Below, piece by piece: positions 44,068 through 52,447 of a stretch of 64,000 nucleotides of DNA (its first letter is position 1; each line of letters opens with the position of its first letter). This stretch comes from an uncultured Caldilineaceae bacterium. Its GTDB lineage: Bacteria; Chloroflexota; Anaerolineae; Caldilineales; Caldilineaceae. A model generated the notes under the pieces. It had not been told where the DNA came from, did no database searches, and saw nothing but the letters and a program-made list of their open reading frames with translations. Both the position numbers and the translations under genes were made by a program. The stretch lies in the NCBI GenBank assembly GCA_951813625.1, contig CATOTS010000010.1, forward strand, positions 35,353 through 99,352, in the 5' to 3' direction.

Positions 44068-47000
44068 CTAGACCGCCACGTCGGTGTCGGTGTCGCCGGC
44101 GGCGAGGGCGTTGTAGTAAGCAAGGACCATGTCTTTCGTGCGGTAGGTGCCGAAGGCGGCTTTGTCGTGGCGGCGAACGATGGGGAAGGTGTCGAGGATG
44201 TAGTCGGCGTCTTTGCGAGAGAGGTCGTAGAGGTGGAAGTAGAGGGCGTCGAGGCGGGCGCGCAGGTGGCGGCGCTCTTCTTCGTTCCAGATGAAGGGCG
44301 GGCCGTCGTAGCCGAGGTCGCGGACGAAGGGGGCCAGATCGTGGGCGGTGTAGGTGAGGCGGAGGACGTGGTCGCGGACGAGGTCGCGGGCGGTGGTGGT
44401 GCCGAAGGCGCGGTCGTAGTTGGCGGGGGCGATGACTGGGAGTTGCTCGACTAGAAATAGATTCAGGTTTTGCCCTTGTACCTTTTGACGCGTTACGAAA
44501 TCAAACGGCATGGAGTTTAAGTTTGCAATTATCAGGCTTGATAGTTGCTCATACAATGACGTGCCGATTGACGCGTGATCCGGGGCAGGCATCAGAATTG
44601 GCAGACTGTTGCCAAATCCGGCACGAGGCAAAACACTTGCGATCATCGTGCGAACGTTGGTCGGTGCCGTTACATGCTTGAAACCAAGTGTCCACTCTAG
44701 GTTGTCTGGCCACTCACACTCATTTTCCGAAACCCAATACTGTGAATCTGGTACCCAGTTTGGGTCGGTATATTCGTCGGGCGCGGTTTCTACTGGCTGG
44801 GCGGGGCGGTTCAGGTTCTCTGGATTGACGATCACACAGGCTGCGCGGTGATCGAAGGCCTGCACCATCTTGCCTTCGTAAAGAGGCAAGAATAGCTCCT
44901 GCGCCTTCTTCCAACGGTTGCCCTGAACGGGGTAGAAACCGTCGGCTTCCAGTTGGGCTGCGGTGCGGAAGAGATGGGAGTCGTTTGTCATGTGGAACAT
45001 GTTGAAGTACCGCACCGGCCAAGCACGGACTTCATCTCCGTTGGAGCGGTCGACGAGGACGGGGTGGCGTTCGTAGATGCGGCGGGTGATGTCTGCGTCG
45101 CGGCGGGTGCGGAAGACGGGGGCGGTGCCGGTGTTGGGGTTGACACGGGCGAAGTCGGCGGGAGCCAGGGGGAAACAGCGATCCGGATCGTCGATGGCGG
45201 CGGTGTCGTGGAGGAAGAAGGCGCAGTCGGTCTGGGGGAAGCGGCGTTCCTCGCCGCCGAAGATAAGGGCGCAGAACTTGAAACGAGAGTCGACATCGGA
45301 AAAGAAGATCTTGCGGTTTTCGAAATCGAAGAGGCCACCGACGCGGCCGCTGGTAGAGACGGATTTGAAGAAGCGGGCGGCGGTCTTATCGCCGCAGATG
45401 CCGGAGGGCGTGAGCAGGCCGACGATGCCGTCCGGTTGGACCAGACGCATGGCACGCTCAACGAAGAGGGAGTAGAGGTTGATGTCGCCGCCGCCGAGCA
45501 GTGGATAGTGGCCGGAGGCGCGGACTAGCTGGCCGAGGCGGTCGGCGCGCAGCTTGGCAGCGTCGAATTCGGAAGCCAGCGGATCGCCCTCATCGCGCAG
45601 TTGCTTGATGCCGCGGCGGCGGGCTGCAGCGGTAGGGGCAAGAGCCAGTTCAGGAGAACGGGTGGCGAACCATTCGACCTCCTGCAGCTTGATGCGGTCC
45701 CAGGGCGGATTGCCGATGATGGCGTCGAAGCCGCCGACTGGCTCGTCGTCCTGCCAGCGATGCCAGACACCGGGGAAGGCGGCTTCCCAGTGCAGGAAGT
45801 TCTCGCGGTCGGCGATCTCTTTGGCGCTGCGCCAGATTTCGGTGAAGGCCGGCCACAAGGTGTGCTGCCGGACCGGGTCGGCGGCGTCAACGCTGTCAGG
45901 GCCGTTGGACAGCAGTGAAAAGGCCTTTTCCTCCTGCGAGACGATTATCCCCTGGAGCGGCGCTTCGAACTGGGCGCGCTGCTTCTTTTTCATGCCGGCG
46001 GCGAGCCAGTTGACGCCGCAAAGTGTGTTGAGCAGGCCGCGCAGGGCTGAAGTCGTCCTTTCGACCTCGCGGAACAGGGTGGCCGACTCCTCGACCTGGC
46101 CTATGTCGGCGTCGGACATCTCTTCGATCTGTTGCATGCCCCCGGTTGCGTTTTCGGCGGCCTGGATGGCGCTGGCGGAGGTGAGCCCGCCGAGCCGGGA
46201 GAGCTCCTGGATGGCGTCGTGGACGCGCAGGCCGATGAGCGAGTCGCCGCAGCGCAGGTGGTGGTCGAGGAAGGAGAGCGGCGCGCCGACGGTGAAGCTG
46301 TGCAGCCAGAGGGAGACCTTGGCCAGCTCGACGGTGAGCGGGTTCTTGTCGACGCCGTAGATGCAGCGTTTGAGGACCATGCGGCGGATGATCGCCTGGT
46401 CGGTGAGTTGGGGCTCGTCGATCACCCAGTTGGCGGCCTCGGCCCGCGCCAAAATGTCCCCGCGGATGGCGGCGATGCGTTCAAGCAGCGGCGATGTGTA
46501 GGCGTCCTCCAGCCAGGGCGCGGCGGTCGGCGCGTCTTCGACCAGGTCGGCGATGGCGTCGGAGAGGTAGTCGACGGCGGTGACCAGGAAGTGACCGCTG
46601 CCCATGGCGGGGTCGAGCACTTTGAGATTGAGCGCTGCTTCAGCCGGGTCGAGGCGGCGGAGCTCGGCAGTGCGGTCAGCTTTGGCGCGTGTGTCGCTCT
46701 GCAGGGCAGCGGCTCTGGCCTCGAAGGCGGTTTTGCGCTCCTCCAGCAGGGGCGTGAGCGTGCGCTCGACGATGAGATCGACCAGCGGTTGGGGCGTGTA
46801 GAAGCTGCCGCTGTCTTTGCGGGCGTAGCTGTTGGGGCGGACGACGATCTCGCCTTCTGGCGTGCGCGCGGGTTCTTGCTCCAGCAGGCGCTCGTAAATG
46901 GAGCCGAGTTGCTGCACGGTCATGTCGCGGTAGTTGACGAAGCGGCGGCCGGATTCGCCCCTGGTGCGGCTGAGGTTGTGGATGATCGGGGCGAGCACGG

Positions 47001-48102
47001 CGTCGGGCAGCTGCACTTGACCGAGCATGGGCGCGGCTTGCTGGGCGAAAAGGCCGCCGTTGTAGGGCGGCAGGCCGATGGAGGCGTCGCCCGCATCGAC
47101 CAGGCGGCAGAGCGTGGTGATGTGGTTGTAGTAGTTGCTGGCGATGTTGGAAAAGGTGTCGCGGGCGGACATGCGTTTGTCGATGTCGTCGCGAACGGAT
47201 TTGCGCAGGCCGTAGTCGTCGTAGCGGCTGTCGTTGACGGGCAGCAGGTCGCGGTCCTCGGCGTAGAGCAGGAAGAGCAGGCGGTAGAGGAAGATGAGGG
47301 CGGCCTGGCGGACGTCCTCCAGCGCTGCGCCGCTTTCGTCGGCGAGGGCGCGGATCAGGGCGGGATAGACTTCATCGAAGACGATGCCGGAAAGATTGTT
47401 GGCGACCTGTTCTTCGTAGCGGCGGCCTTCGGCGATGGCGTCTTCCAGGAAGCTGGTCTGGGCGCCATGTTGGGGGCTGAAGGCGGGTCGACCGAAGAGG
47501 AGACGGAAGGTACGTAGGCGATAGGCGTCGTCGCCGGCCTGGACAGCGGCTTGAAGGTCGACTTCGTAATAGCCGCTGGCGCGGGGGAGGGCGCGGCGGT
47601 CGTAGAGTCGCCAGATGCGGCCGTTGGTGAGGATGCCCCAGCGGATGCGGCCGTCCGAGTTGATGTCGGCGGTGGCAAGATAGCGGAGGATCTGGCCGTG
47701 CGGTGAGCTTGTCTTGCCGCGTGCGTCGAGAGGCCGGTTGTAGCGCTTGCTTTCGGCGACGGCCAGGGCGTCGGGGTACCGTTTGGGGGCGGGTTTGGCG
47801 GCGGCAAGTTCTTTGGATTGGGCATCGCCGAAGAGGAGGTGGTCGGGGATCTCTTCGTTGTGGTCGCTGCCTTGCTGGGGCAGGTAGTCGGCCCAGCCGA
47901 GGAGATCGAAGAGGGGGCGGATCAGCTCCTGCTCGGTGGAGGCCTCGTTGATGGTGTGGAAGTTGGCGGCGTTCTCGATCAGGGCGAGCGCGTGGGCGCA
48001 GAATGACTCGAAGTCGGCAGGTTGGGACAGTGATCCCAGCCAGGCGTGGGTGTGGCGGATGCCTTCTTCAAGAAAGTAGTTTGTGAACAGTTGACCGGGC
48101 AT
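44068..48102 (-). CDS. Type IIG-like restriction-modification enzyme (Eco57I-type methylase with nuclease domain)
   Basis: About 1344 aa from ATG 48102 (MPGQLFTNYFLEEGI); the open frame extends 70 codons further into Pro-rich non-family sequence and is not adopted. An N-terminal PD-(D/E)xK-like nuclease region is indicated by RYPDALAVAESKRYN near residues 108-122. The N6-adenine methyltransferase core follows, with motif I LDPAMGSGHFLV near 496 and catalytic NPPW (DAIIGNPPWDRIK) near 799. C-terminal target-recognition-like sequence (about 950-1250) precedes a tail beginning APFVRDLGYDGPPF. One chain can thus methylate and cut, as in type IIG/IIL systems. No separate specificity or BREX/DISARM partner genes are present. 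Its last 100 residues are duplicated as orphan fragments at 49160 and 50331. Confidence 0.85.
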   Translation of the reverse strand: MPGQLFTNYFLEEGIRHTHAWLGSLSQPADFESFCAHALALIENAANFHTINEASTEQELIRPLFDLLGWADYLPQQGSDHNEEIPDHLLFGDAQSKELAAAKPAPKRYPDALAVAESKRYNRPLDARGKTSSPHGQILRYLATADINSDGRIRWGILTNGRIWRLYDRRALPRASGYYEVDLQAAVQAGDDAYRLRTFRLLFGRPAFSPQHGAQTSFLEDAIAEGRRYEEQVANNLSGIVFDEVYPALIRALADESGAALEDVRQAALIFLYRLLFLLYAEDRDLLPVNDSRYDDYGLRKSVRDDIDKRMSARDTFSNIASNYYNHITTLCRLVDAGDASIGLPPYNGGLFAQQAAPMLGQVQLPDAVLAPIIHNLSRTRGESGRRFVNYRDMTVQQLGSIYERLLEQEPARTPEGEIVVRPNSYARKDSGSFYTPQPLVDLIVERTLTPLLEERKTAFEARAAALQSDTRAKADRTAELRRLDPAEAALNLKVLDPAMGSGHFLVTAVDYLSDAIADLVEDAPTAAPWLEDAYTSPLLERIAAIRGDILARAEAANWVIDEPQLTDQAIIRRMVLKRCIYGVDKNPLTVELAKVSLWLHSFTVGAPLSFLDHHLRCGDSLIGLRVHDAIQELSRLGGLTSASAIQAAENATGGMQQIEEMSDADIGQVEESATLFREVERTTSALRGLLNTLCGVNWLAAGMKKKQRAQFEAPLQGIIVSQEEKAFSLLSNGPDSVDAADPVRQHTLWPAFTEIWRSAKEIADRENFLHWEAAFPGVWHRWQDDEPVGGFDAIIGNPPWDRIKLQEVEWFATRSPELALAPTAAARRRGIKQLRDEGDPLASEFDAAKLRADRLGQLVRASGHYPLLGGGDINLYSLFVERAMRLVQPDGIVGLLTPSGICGDKTAARFFKSVSTSGRVGGLFDFENRKIFFSDVDSRFKFCALIFGGEERRFPQTDCAFFLHDTAAIDDPDRCFPLAPADFARVNPNTGTAPVFRTRRDADITRRIYERHPVLVDRSNGDEVRAWPVRYFNMFHMTNDSHLFRTAAQLEADGFYPVQGNRWKKAQELFLPLYEGKMVQAFDHRAACVIVNPENLNRPAQPVETAPDEYTDPNWVPDSQYWVSENECEWPDNLEWTLGFKHVTAPTNVRTMIASVLPRAGFGNSLPILMPAPDHASIGTSLYEQLSSLIIANLNSMPFDFVTRQKVQGQNLNLFLVEQLPVIAPANYDRAFGTTTARDLVRDHVLRLTYTAHDLAPFVRDLGYDGPPFIWNEEERRHLRARLDALYFHLYDLSRKDADYILDTFPIVRRHDKAAFGTYRTKDMVLAYYNALAAGDTDTDVAV

Positions 48103-48393
48103 TGTTAAGGGCCAGTGGCTGGCGGTTGTTGGCGGGTGGGCTTTTGGGATTGGGCGGAGGGAATTGTCGCACAGGTGGGTTGATTTTGCTAGTGGGATGG
48201 GGGTTGGGGGTTCTCGCGCGGGCGCGGGGATGCGAGACCTTCTGATCCACAGCCAGACGCTCTGCCTCTGGTTTCCAGAAAACGCGGGGATGGGCCGCAA
48301 GGACGCCCGCAAGGGGCGCCCCTACGTGGTTTTTGGGCAGAGGGGAATGTCCTGAAGGTAGAGTCAACGGGCTCATGGGCCCGCCTGGGGTGG

Positions 48394-48954
48394 TCAGGTT
48401 TTTTGCTGGAGGCTGTCTATGAGGGCGGCTAGCTCGGCGGGCTGCATGTCGGTGGATTTGTCGGTGCGGCCGTCGGTGTGGGTGTGGACGAGCCGGGGGC
48501 CGATTTGGGGCCAGTCGTCGCCGTGGACGGTGCGGCCGAGGGTGTGGAGTTCTTGCAGAGGGAATTCTTTGTCGGTCTCGTGGGCGGGGTCGGATGGCTG
48601 CGGAGGCGGCATGACCAGCACGCCGTCGGGGGGCGCGGCGCGGCGGAATTTGAGGTAGTGTTCGCCGTATTGGCCGTCGCCGAGGCTGGCGCTGAACCAG
48701 TGGTGGCCCTGTTTTTCGCGGTGGGAGGCGAGGGTGCCGTCCTCAAGATAGATATAGGTGGGCCAGCCGGCGTCGTCGATTTCCCAGCTGCAGGGGTAGC
48801 CGCAGAATGTGGGGTGCTTCAATGGGGCGGGCGGGGGGCGGGCGGCGGCGGTGGTGAGTCTTTGCAGGTGGCCGAGGAGAAGGTCGAGCTTGGTGTCGAG
48901 CTGGTGGATGCTTTGTTGGATTTGGACTGCCCATTCGGGGGTATTGGCAGACAT
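48394..48954 (-). CDS. Hypothetical 186-aa protein
   Basis: Not assigned to a family. ATG 48954 has AAAGGGAAC upstream. Residues 1-40 form an amphipathic, probably coiled-coil helix (IQQSIHQLDTKLDLLLGHLQ). After a Pro/Ala linker comes a compact domain with Cys, Trp and Gly (FCGYPCSWEIDDAGWPTYIY, near 50-70; HHWFSASLGDGQYGEHYLKF, near 84-103) and a charged C-terminal tail. It lies upstream of the restriction-methylase on the same strand. The 291 nt between them hold no other gene. Confidence 0.6.
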   Translation of the reverse strand: MSANTPEWAVQIQQSIHQLDTKLDLLLGHLQRLTTAAARPPPAPLKHPTFCGYPCSWEIDDAGWPTYIYLEDGTLASHREKQGHHWFSASLGDGQYGEHYLKFRRAAPPDGVLVMPPPQPSDPAHETDKEFPLQELHTLGRTVHGDDWPQIGPRLVHTHTDGRTDKSTDMQPAELAALIDSLQQKT

Positions 48955-49159
48955 TTTGTTCCCTTTCTCTGCGGTAGTGGCAACGACATTCGGGCGCGGC
49001 TTGCATTGGCGCGGCGGGATGTGCGTGCCGGGGCGGACGGGCGCTTGTTGTGGGCCTGGGGGACCGGCGCTCCGTGTCTTTTTGGGATTCTTCCGGCCGG
49101 AGGTGGCCGGTTTATGGGTGAATTATATACGGATTTCGCTTCCGGGGCGAAGCCGCGCC

Positions 49160-49435
49160 TCAGAGGGGTACGTCGGTGTCGCCGGTGGCGAGGGCGTTGT
49201 GGTAGGCGAGGACCATGTCTTTGGCGCGGTAGGTGCCGAAGGCGGCTTTGTCGTGGCGGCGGACGCTGGGAAAGGTGTCGAGGATGTAGGCGGCGTCCGC
49301 GCGGGAGAGGCCGTAGAGGTGGAAGTAGAGGGCGTCGAGGCCGGCGCGCAGGTGGCGGCGCTCTTCTTCGTTCCAGTTGAAGGGCGGGCCCTCGTAGCCG
49401 GGGTCGCGGGCGAAGGGGGCCATGTTGTGGGTTGT
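49160..49435 (-). pseudogene. Orphan C-terminal tail of the restriction-methylase, copy 1
   Basis: Encodes about 90 residues ([20 protein letters not shown] through [14 protein letters not shown]) nearly identical to the end of the 44068-48102 protein. It is preceded by unrelated Pro/Thr-rich frame and lacks methylase motifs. The downstream DNA also keeps the parental GATTTCGCTTCC-GGGCGAAG trailer. It is a duplication scar, not a separate gene. Confidence 0.8.
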
Positions 49436-49518
49436 GCTGGTTGGTTGTGTGGGGTACGGCTGTGGCGCTTCTTTAGGGCTCCGGTGCTTGGTGGGGAACC
49501 GGGGCAGGGCCCACGGGG

Positions 49519-49905
49519 CTAGAGTTGGCTCTTCACGAAGGTTGCGACTTCCTCGGCTAGTCTTATTGCCTCCCAAGCTTCTTCTTCGACGGGATCTACG
49601 AAGTTTTCCATCGGATAACGTACTCCTGCGCCGTACCTGCCCAAGGTTTCGGCCGCCAGTTCCAGTTCGCTGAAGGCAGGCTGACGTTGCGCGCATTCTT
49701 GGGTTAGATAGTAGAGATCGTGGACGAAGTTGAAGCTATGTGATCTGGAGACCAGGAATCCTTTTAGATACTTTTCGGCACACTGCTGGGCGTGATAGCA
49801 GGCCATTTCGGGAATTGGATCGCCGGGCAGCATAGCACGGCGGGCCATTTCCAAGTCTTGTTCTGCTTTTTCGAACCAGTCCTGTTCAGGAGGCCGCCCG
49901 CTCAT
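49519..49905 (-). CDS. hepT: HEPN-domain toxin of a MntA-HepT pair
   Basis: A 128-aa helical HEPN protein from ATG 49905; the frame is open 12 codons further, but that would extend further into mntA. Signatures: [19 protein letters not shown], the [17 protein letters not shown] helix and FVHDLYYL (HDL motif). HEPN proteins of this type are RNases kept inactive by the adjacent nucleotidyltransferase through AMPylation (type VII toxin-antitoxin). The start overlaps mntA by 20 nt, indicating coupled translation. The RxxxxH catalytic spacing is not clean here, so activity is uncertain. Confidence 0.82.
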   Translation of the reverse strand: MSGRPPEQDWFEKAEQDLEMARRAMLPGDPIPEMACYHAQQCAEKYLKGFLVSRSHSFNFVHDLYYLTQECAQRQPAFSELELAAETLGRYGAGVRYPMENFVDPVEEEAWEAIRLAEEVATFVKSQL

Positions 49906-50224
49906 ACAGGATTTCCTTTGTTTCGAGAGCCGTGTTGACAAAGGAATAAGGGTTGTTGCGCTGCTTTGCCAGGCGGTCGTGTGTGGTAACGAGGACGTCC
50001 ACGGGAAGAATGAACTGTTCGCCTATCGCCCTGCGAATGGGGTTGCCCCGTTTGGGCCAGTTGTCCAGGGTTTTGAGGACGACGAGGAGATCGATGTCGC
50101 TGTGGGAGCCGGCGTTGCCGCGGGCGTGGCTGCCGAAGAGGATGATCTGCTCCGGGTCGAATTTTTGGGCGATCAATTGAGCAACGGCCTGAATTGTCGC
50201 CCTGTCGATCGAGACTTTGGTCAC
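49886..50224 (-). CDS. mntA: MntA-type minimal nucleotidyltransferase antitoxin
   Basis: A 112-aa polymerase-beta-like nucleotidyltransferase. The active site GSHARG followed by HSDIDLLVVL keeps the GS-x10-DxD pattern, and a third acidic position lies in ILPVDVLVTTHD. It starts at GTG 50224 with AAGGA about 13 nt upstream. It is immediately upstream of, and overlapping, the HEPN gene, the standard order of MntA-HepT modules. A dyad element lies 37 nt before the start. A decayed relative is at 43796-44032. Confidence 0.87.
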   Translation of the reverse strand: MTKVSIDRATIQAVAQLIAQKFDPEQIILFGSHARGNAGSHSDIDLLVVLKTLDNWPKRGNPIRRAIGEQFILPVDVLVTTHDRLAKQRNNPYSFVNTALETKEILYERAAS

Positions 50225-50260
50225 TTGCAGGAATCCTTGTTGCGATTGTTCTGTCGTGAT

Positions 50261-50283
50261 CCTGACTGAATCGATCGGTCAGG
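50261..50283. promoter_or_regulatory. Conserved dyad upstream of mntA-hepT
   Basis: CCTGAC / GTCAGG arms around TGAATCGATCG, 37 nt before the mntA start. It matches the dyad at 43998-44020 with a compensatory A-T to G-C exchange in the stem. The ATCAC-ACAGAA sequence next to it is also shared. It is a candidate operator or 5'-UTR hairpin of the toxin-antitoxin operon. Confidence 0.6.
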
Positions 50284-50330
50284 CATCAGGTGCATTTTAG
50301 CGGATTTCGCTTCCAGGGCGAAGTCACGCC

Positions 50331-50660
50331 TCAGAGGGCCGCGTCGGCATCCGTGTCGCCGGCGGCGAGGGCGTTGTAGTAGGCGAGGACCATGTCTTTG
50401 GCGTGGTAGGTGCCGAAGGCGGCTTTGTCGTGGCGGCGGACGCTGGGAAAGGTGTCGAGGATGCAGGCGGCGTCTGCGCGGGAGAGGCCGTAAAGGTGGA
50501 AGTAGAGGGCGTCGAGGCCGGCGCGCAGGTGGCGGCGCTCTTCTTCGTTCCAGATGAAGGGCGAGCCCTCGTAGCCGGGGTCGCGGGCGAAGGGGGCCAC
50601 GTCGTGGGAGGTGTAGATGCGGCGGGGGACGTGGTCGCGGACGAGGGCGCGGGCGGTGCC
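50331..50660 (-). pseudogene. Orphan C-terminal tail of the restriction-methylase, copy 2
   Basis: About 107 residues (TARALVRDHVPRRIYTSHDV, then [11 protein letters not shown] and so on to GDTDADAAL) closely match the end of the restriction-methylase, starting slightly earlier than copy 1. At about 50661 the homology stops abruptly and a plus-strand DegT-type fragment begins. With the mntA-hepT genes downstream it forms a duplicate of the [methylase tail - dyad - mntA] arrangement at 43796-44400. Confidence 0.82.
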
Positions 50661-50667
50661 GGGCATT

Positions 50668-51060
50668 CTTCGCCGCAACGCCATCCCCGTCTTCGCCGAC
50701 CGGGACCCGGAAACCCTCAACACCGACCGCGCCGACATCGAACGCCGCATCACCCCCGCACCCGCGCCATCCTCGCCGTCCATCTCTACGCCAACCCCTG
50801 CGACATGGAGCCGATCCTCGAAATCGCCCGCGCCCACATTCTGCCGCTGATCGAGGACTGCTCCCAGGCCCACCCCGCCAAGTAACGCGGCCAATTGGTG
50901 GGCATGATCGGCGGCATCGGCGCCTTCTCACTCGGCGGCAAGACCCTGACCACCGACCGGGGCGGCATGATCATCACCAACAACGAAGCGCTGGCGCGCC
51001 GCGCCATGGGCTTCTCCCGCAAAGGCTCCGAGATGGACAGCGCCCTCCACAGCTATCCCT
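50668..51060 (+). pseudogene. DegT/DnrJ/EryC1 aminotransferase fragment (frameshift and stop)
   Basis: Plus-strand remnants of a sugar aminotransferase of the DegT family. The pieces RNAIPVFADRDPETLNTD and DIERRITP are in one frame. RTRAILAVHLYANPCDMEPI and LPLIEDCSQAHPAK are in the next, after a shift near 50750. A TAA at about 50883 is followed in frame by GQLVGMIGGIGAFSLGGK, then TLTTDRGGMIITNNEALARR. The N- and C-terminal parts are missing. It is a relic truncated by rearrangement at the methylase tail. Confidence 0.8.
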
Positions 51061-51212
51061 CGACCATCCCGCCGCCCCTCCCCAGGCTTGGCGAACTGCT
51101 CCTCTCTTCACCCTGCCTTGTGTTCCAGTCTTTGGGGCCAAGCTCTACGGCTGCCCCGGTCATTGTGACCCGGTCAATGTGATAAGTCACTGTGATTCGT
51201 CATTGCGATACG

Positions 51213-51776
51213 TCATTGCGATACGTCATTGTCAAATTTGATTGCTCCGTATGGGACCCATCCGATGGATGGCTCTCGTTCAACCAACAGCCAGGTCTCC
51301 GCATGAACTTTGAATGAATTTCCCAAAGCTCTATCTTTCAAAGGTACCGACTCAATCCACAGCCAGAATTCTCCATCGACTTCTGACCAGGCAAAGTCTA
51401 CGACCTTGACCTCAACACAATAATTTACCTTACCCAGAAGCTTCCCTCGATAGCCTTCGTAAGGGCTGTTTGTATCCAGAATTTCAGGAGTCAGACCGGG
51501 GTGCTCCCATACAAACCATCCGCCAGACCCAGGATGACTTGGATCGGAATCCTGAAAACACGTCACTTGCCCTCGAGCAGGCAACGAACTCAGCTCACTG
51601 GGGATATCAGGCCTGGGCAAGAGAGTCGGCCCGTCACAGTCCAGTATCAGACACAATAGGAACCTGAAGGCCAGCAAGACTGCCGCCGTTGCCAACAAAG
51701 CCCGAAGAACTGAAATTCCACAATTTTTCTCGGGGAATGCGGTAGGATCACTCTCTAAACGTAGAAGGCCTTTCAA
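51213..51776 (-). CDS. Hypothetical membrane-anchored protein
   Basis: About 187 aa if started at TTG 51776, which has GGAGG 9 nt upstream; an in-frame GTG at 51848 would add 24 residues. One transmembrane helix near the N-terminus (VLRALLATAAVLLAFRFLL) is followed by an extracytoplasmic beta-rich domain with Trp-containing strands (GGWFVWEHPGL, FAWSEVDGEFWLWIES, HAETWLLVERE) and three Cys. No family was recognised. It stands alone between the DegT relic and repeat R1 copy 3. Confidence 0.55.
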   Translation of the reverse strand: MKGLLRLESDPTAFPEKNCGISVLRALLATAAVLLAFRFLLCLILDCDGPTLLPRPDIPSELSSLPARGQVTCFQDSDPSHPGSGGWFVWEHPGLTPEILDTNSPYEGYRGKLLGKVNYCVEVKVVDFAWSEVDGEFWLWIESVPLKDRALGNSFKVHAETWLLVEREPSIGWVPYGAIKFDNDVSQ

Positions 51777-51916
51777 ACCGACTTGCCTCCGGTAACCCGA
51801 AAGGAAAACAAGAATTCGAACGTAGCTACGCAGCCCACTATCAGCCACCGGCCACGAATGAGGCGAGCGCAGGTGCTTTCTCTCTCCTCACGCCTCTTTA
51901 CTCTCTCCCTGCCTCT

Positions 51917-52160
51917 TGGACGGTCGGGCCTGCGGCCCTCCCTTGTGCGGGGGGACTCCCCCCGCAACGCCCCCCTGACACCCCTCCTCCCGCCCGTTGT
52001 GGGTTCTAATGCAGCCCTTTGTAACCGTCAGCCCGTCGCCCCGCCACCGTGCCTGCGCGTTTCCAGCCTGTCGCCAACGCGCCGCGTCCCCATGCCGCCG
52101 TGTGTGCGCGTCCCCCGCCGCTCGCGCCCTCAACCGTCACACACCGCCCCCCGCAGTTTC
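51917..52160. repeat. Dispersed repeat R1, copy 3
   Basis: Same orientation and block order as copies at 8898 and 32857, including the GCGGGGGG-ACT-CCCCCCGC hairpin and the GTGGGTTCTAATGCAGCCC block. The DNA just before it (ATGAGGCGAGC then CTCTCTCCCTGC) is also shared with copy 2, so the unit may extend about 55 nt further upstream. No gene is supported between 51849 and 52447. Confidence 0.75.
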
Positions 52161-52250
52161 CTGCCCCCTTACCCCTGCCCCCTGCAGTTCCTGCCCCCTA
52201 ACCCCTAATCCCTATCCCCTGCCCCCTGCCCCTTGCCCCCTGCAGTTCCG
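52155..52250. repeat. C-tract-rich imperfect repeat (possible G-quadruplex on the minus strand)
   Basis: At least ten runs of four or five C separated by 1-8 nt (CCCCCTG, CCCCTTA, CCCCTAA units), with CTGCAGTTCC recurring three times. The complementary strand has G-runs spaced closely enough for quadruplex folding. It lies about 200 nt beyond the 3' end of the PQQ-repeat gene. Confidence 0.6.
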
Positions 52251-52447
52251 GCTCAACGCGCCGCTCCCTAAGTCAGTTATTCCCCACGAACGGCATCGAG
52301 CCCGTAAGGTTGTACCGCACCTGAATTCATCCCCTGTGCTGCTGAACCGACGCAAACGACGTTTCCCTACACAGTCACGGATGCAGCGATGGGACCGTCC
52401 GCCATGTAGCGACTGAAATGAACGTGCAAAACGGTTGGGACCTCTTC

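Noticed and set aside
46132..47517. 461-codon plus-strand frame opposite the restriction-methylase
   Set aside because: Val/Gly/Ala-rich shadow in the codon-complement frame; the minus strand holds all methylase motifs.
44068..48102. BREX PglX or DISARM methylase
   Set aside because: None of the partner genes (pglZ, brxC, drm genes) is nearby and the protein has its own nuclease-like N-terminus, favouring a stand-alone type IIG enzyme.
48103..48312. 70-codon N-terminal extension of the restriction-methylase
   Set aside because: Pro/Ser/Arg-rich sequence crossing a GGCCACTGGC repeat motif; family similarity begins at MPGQLFTNYF.
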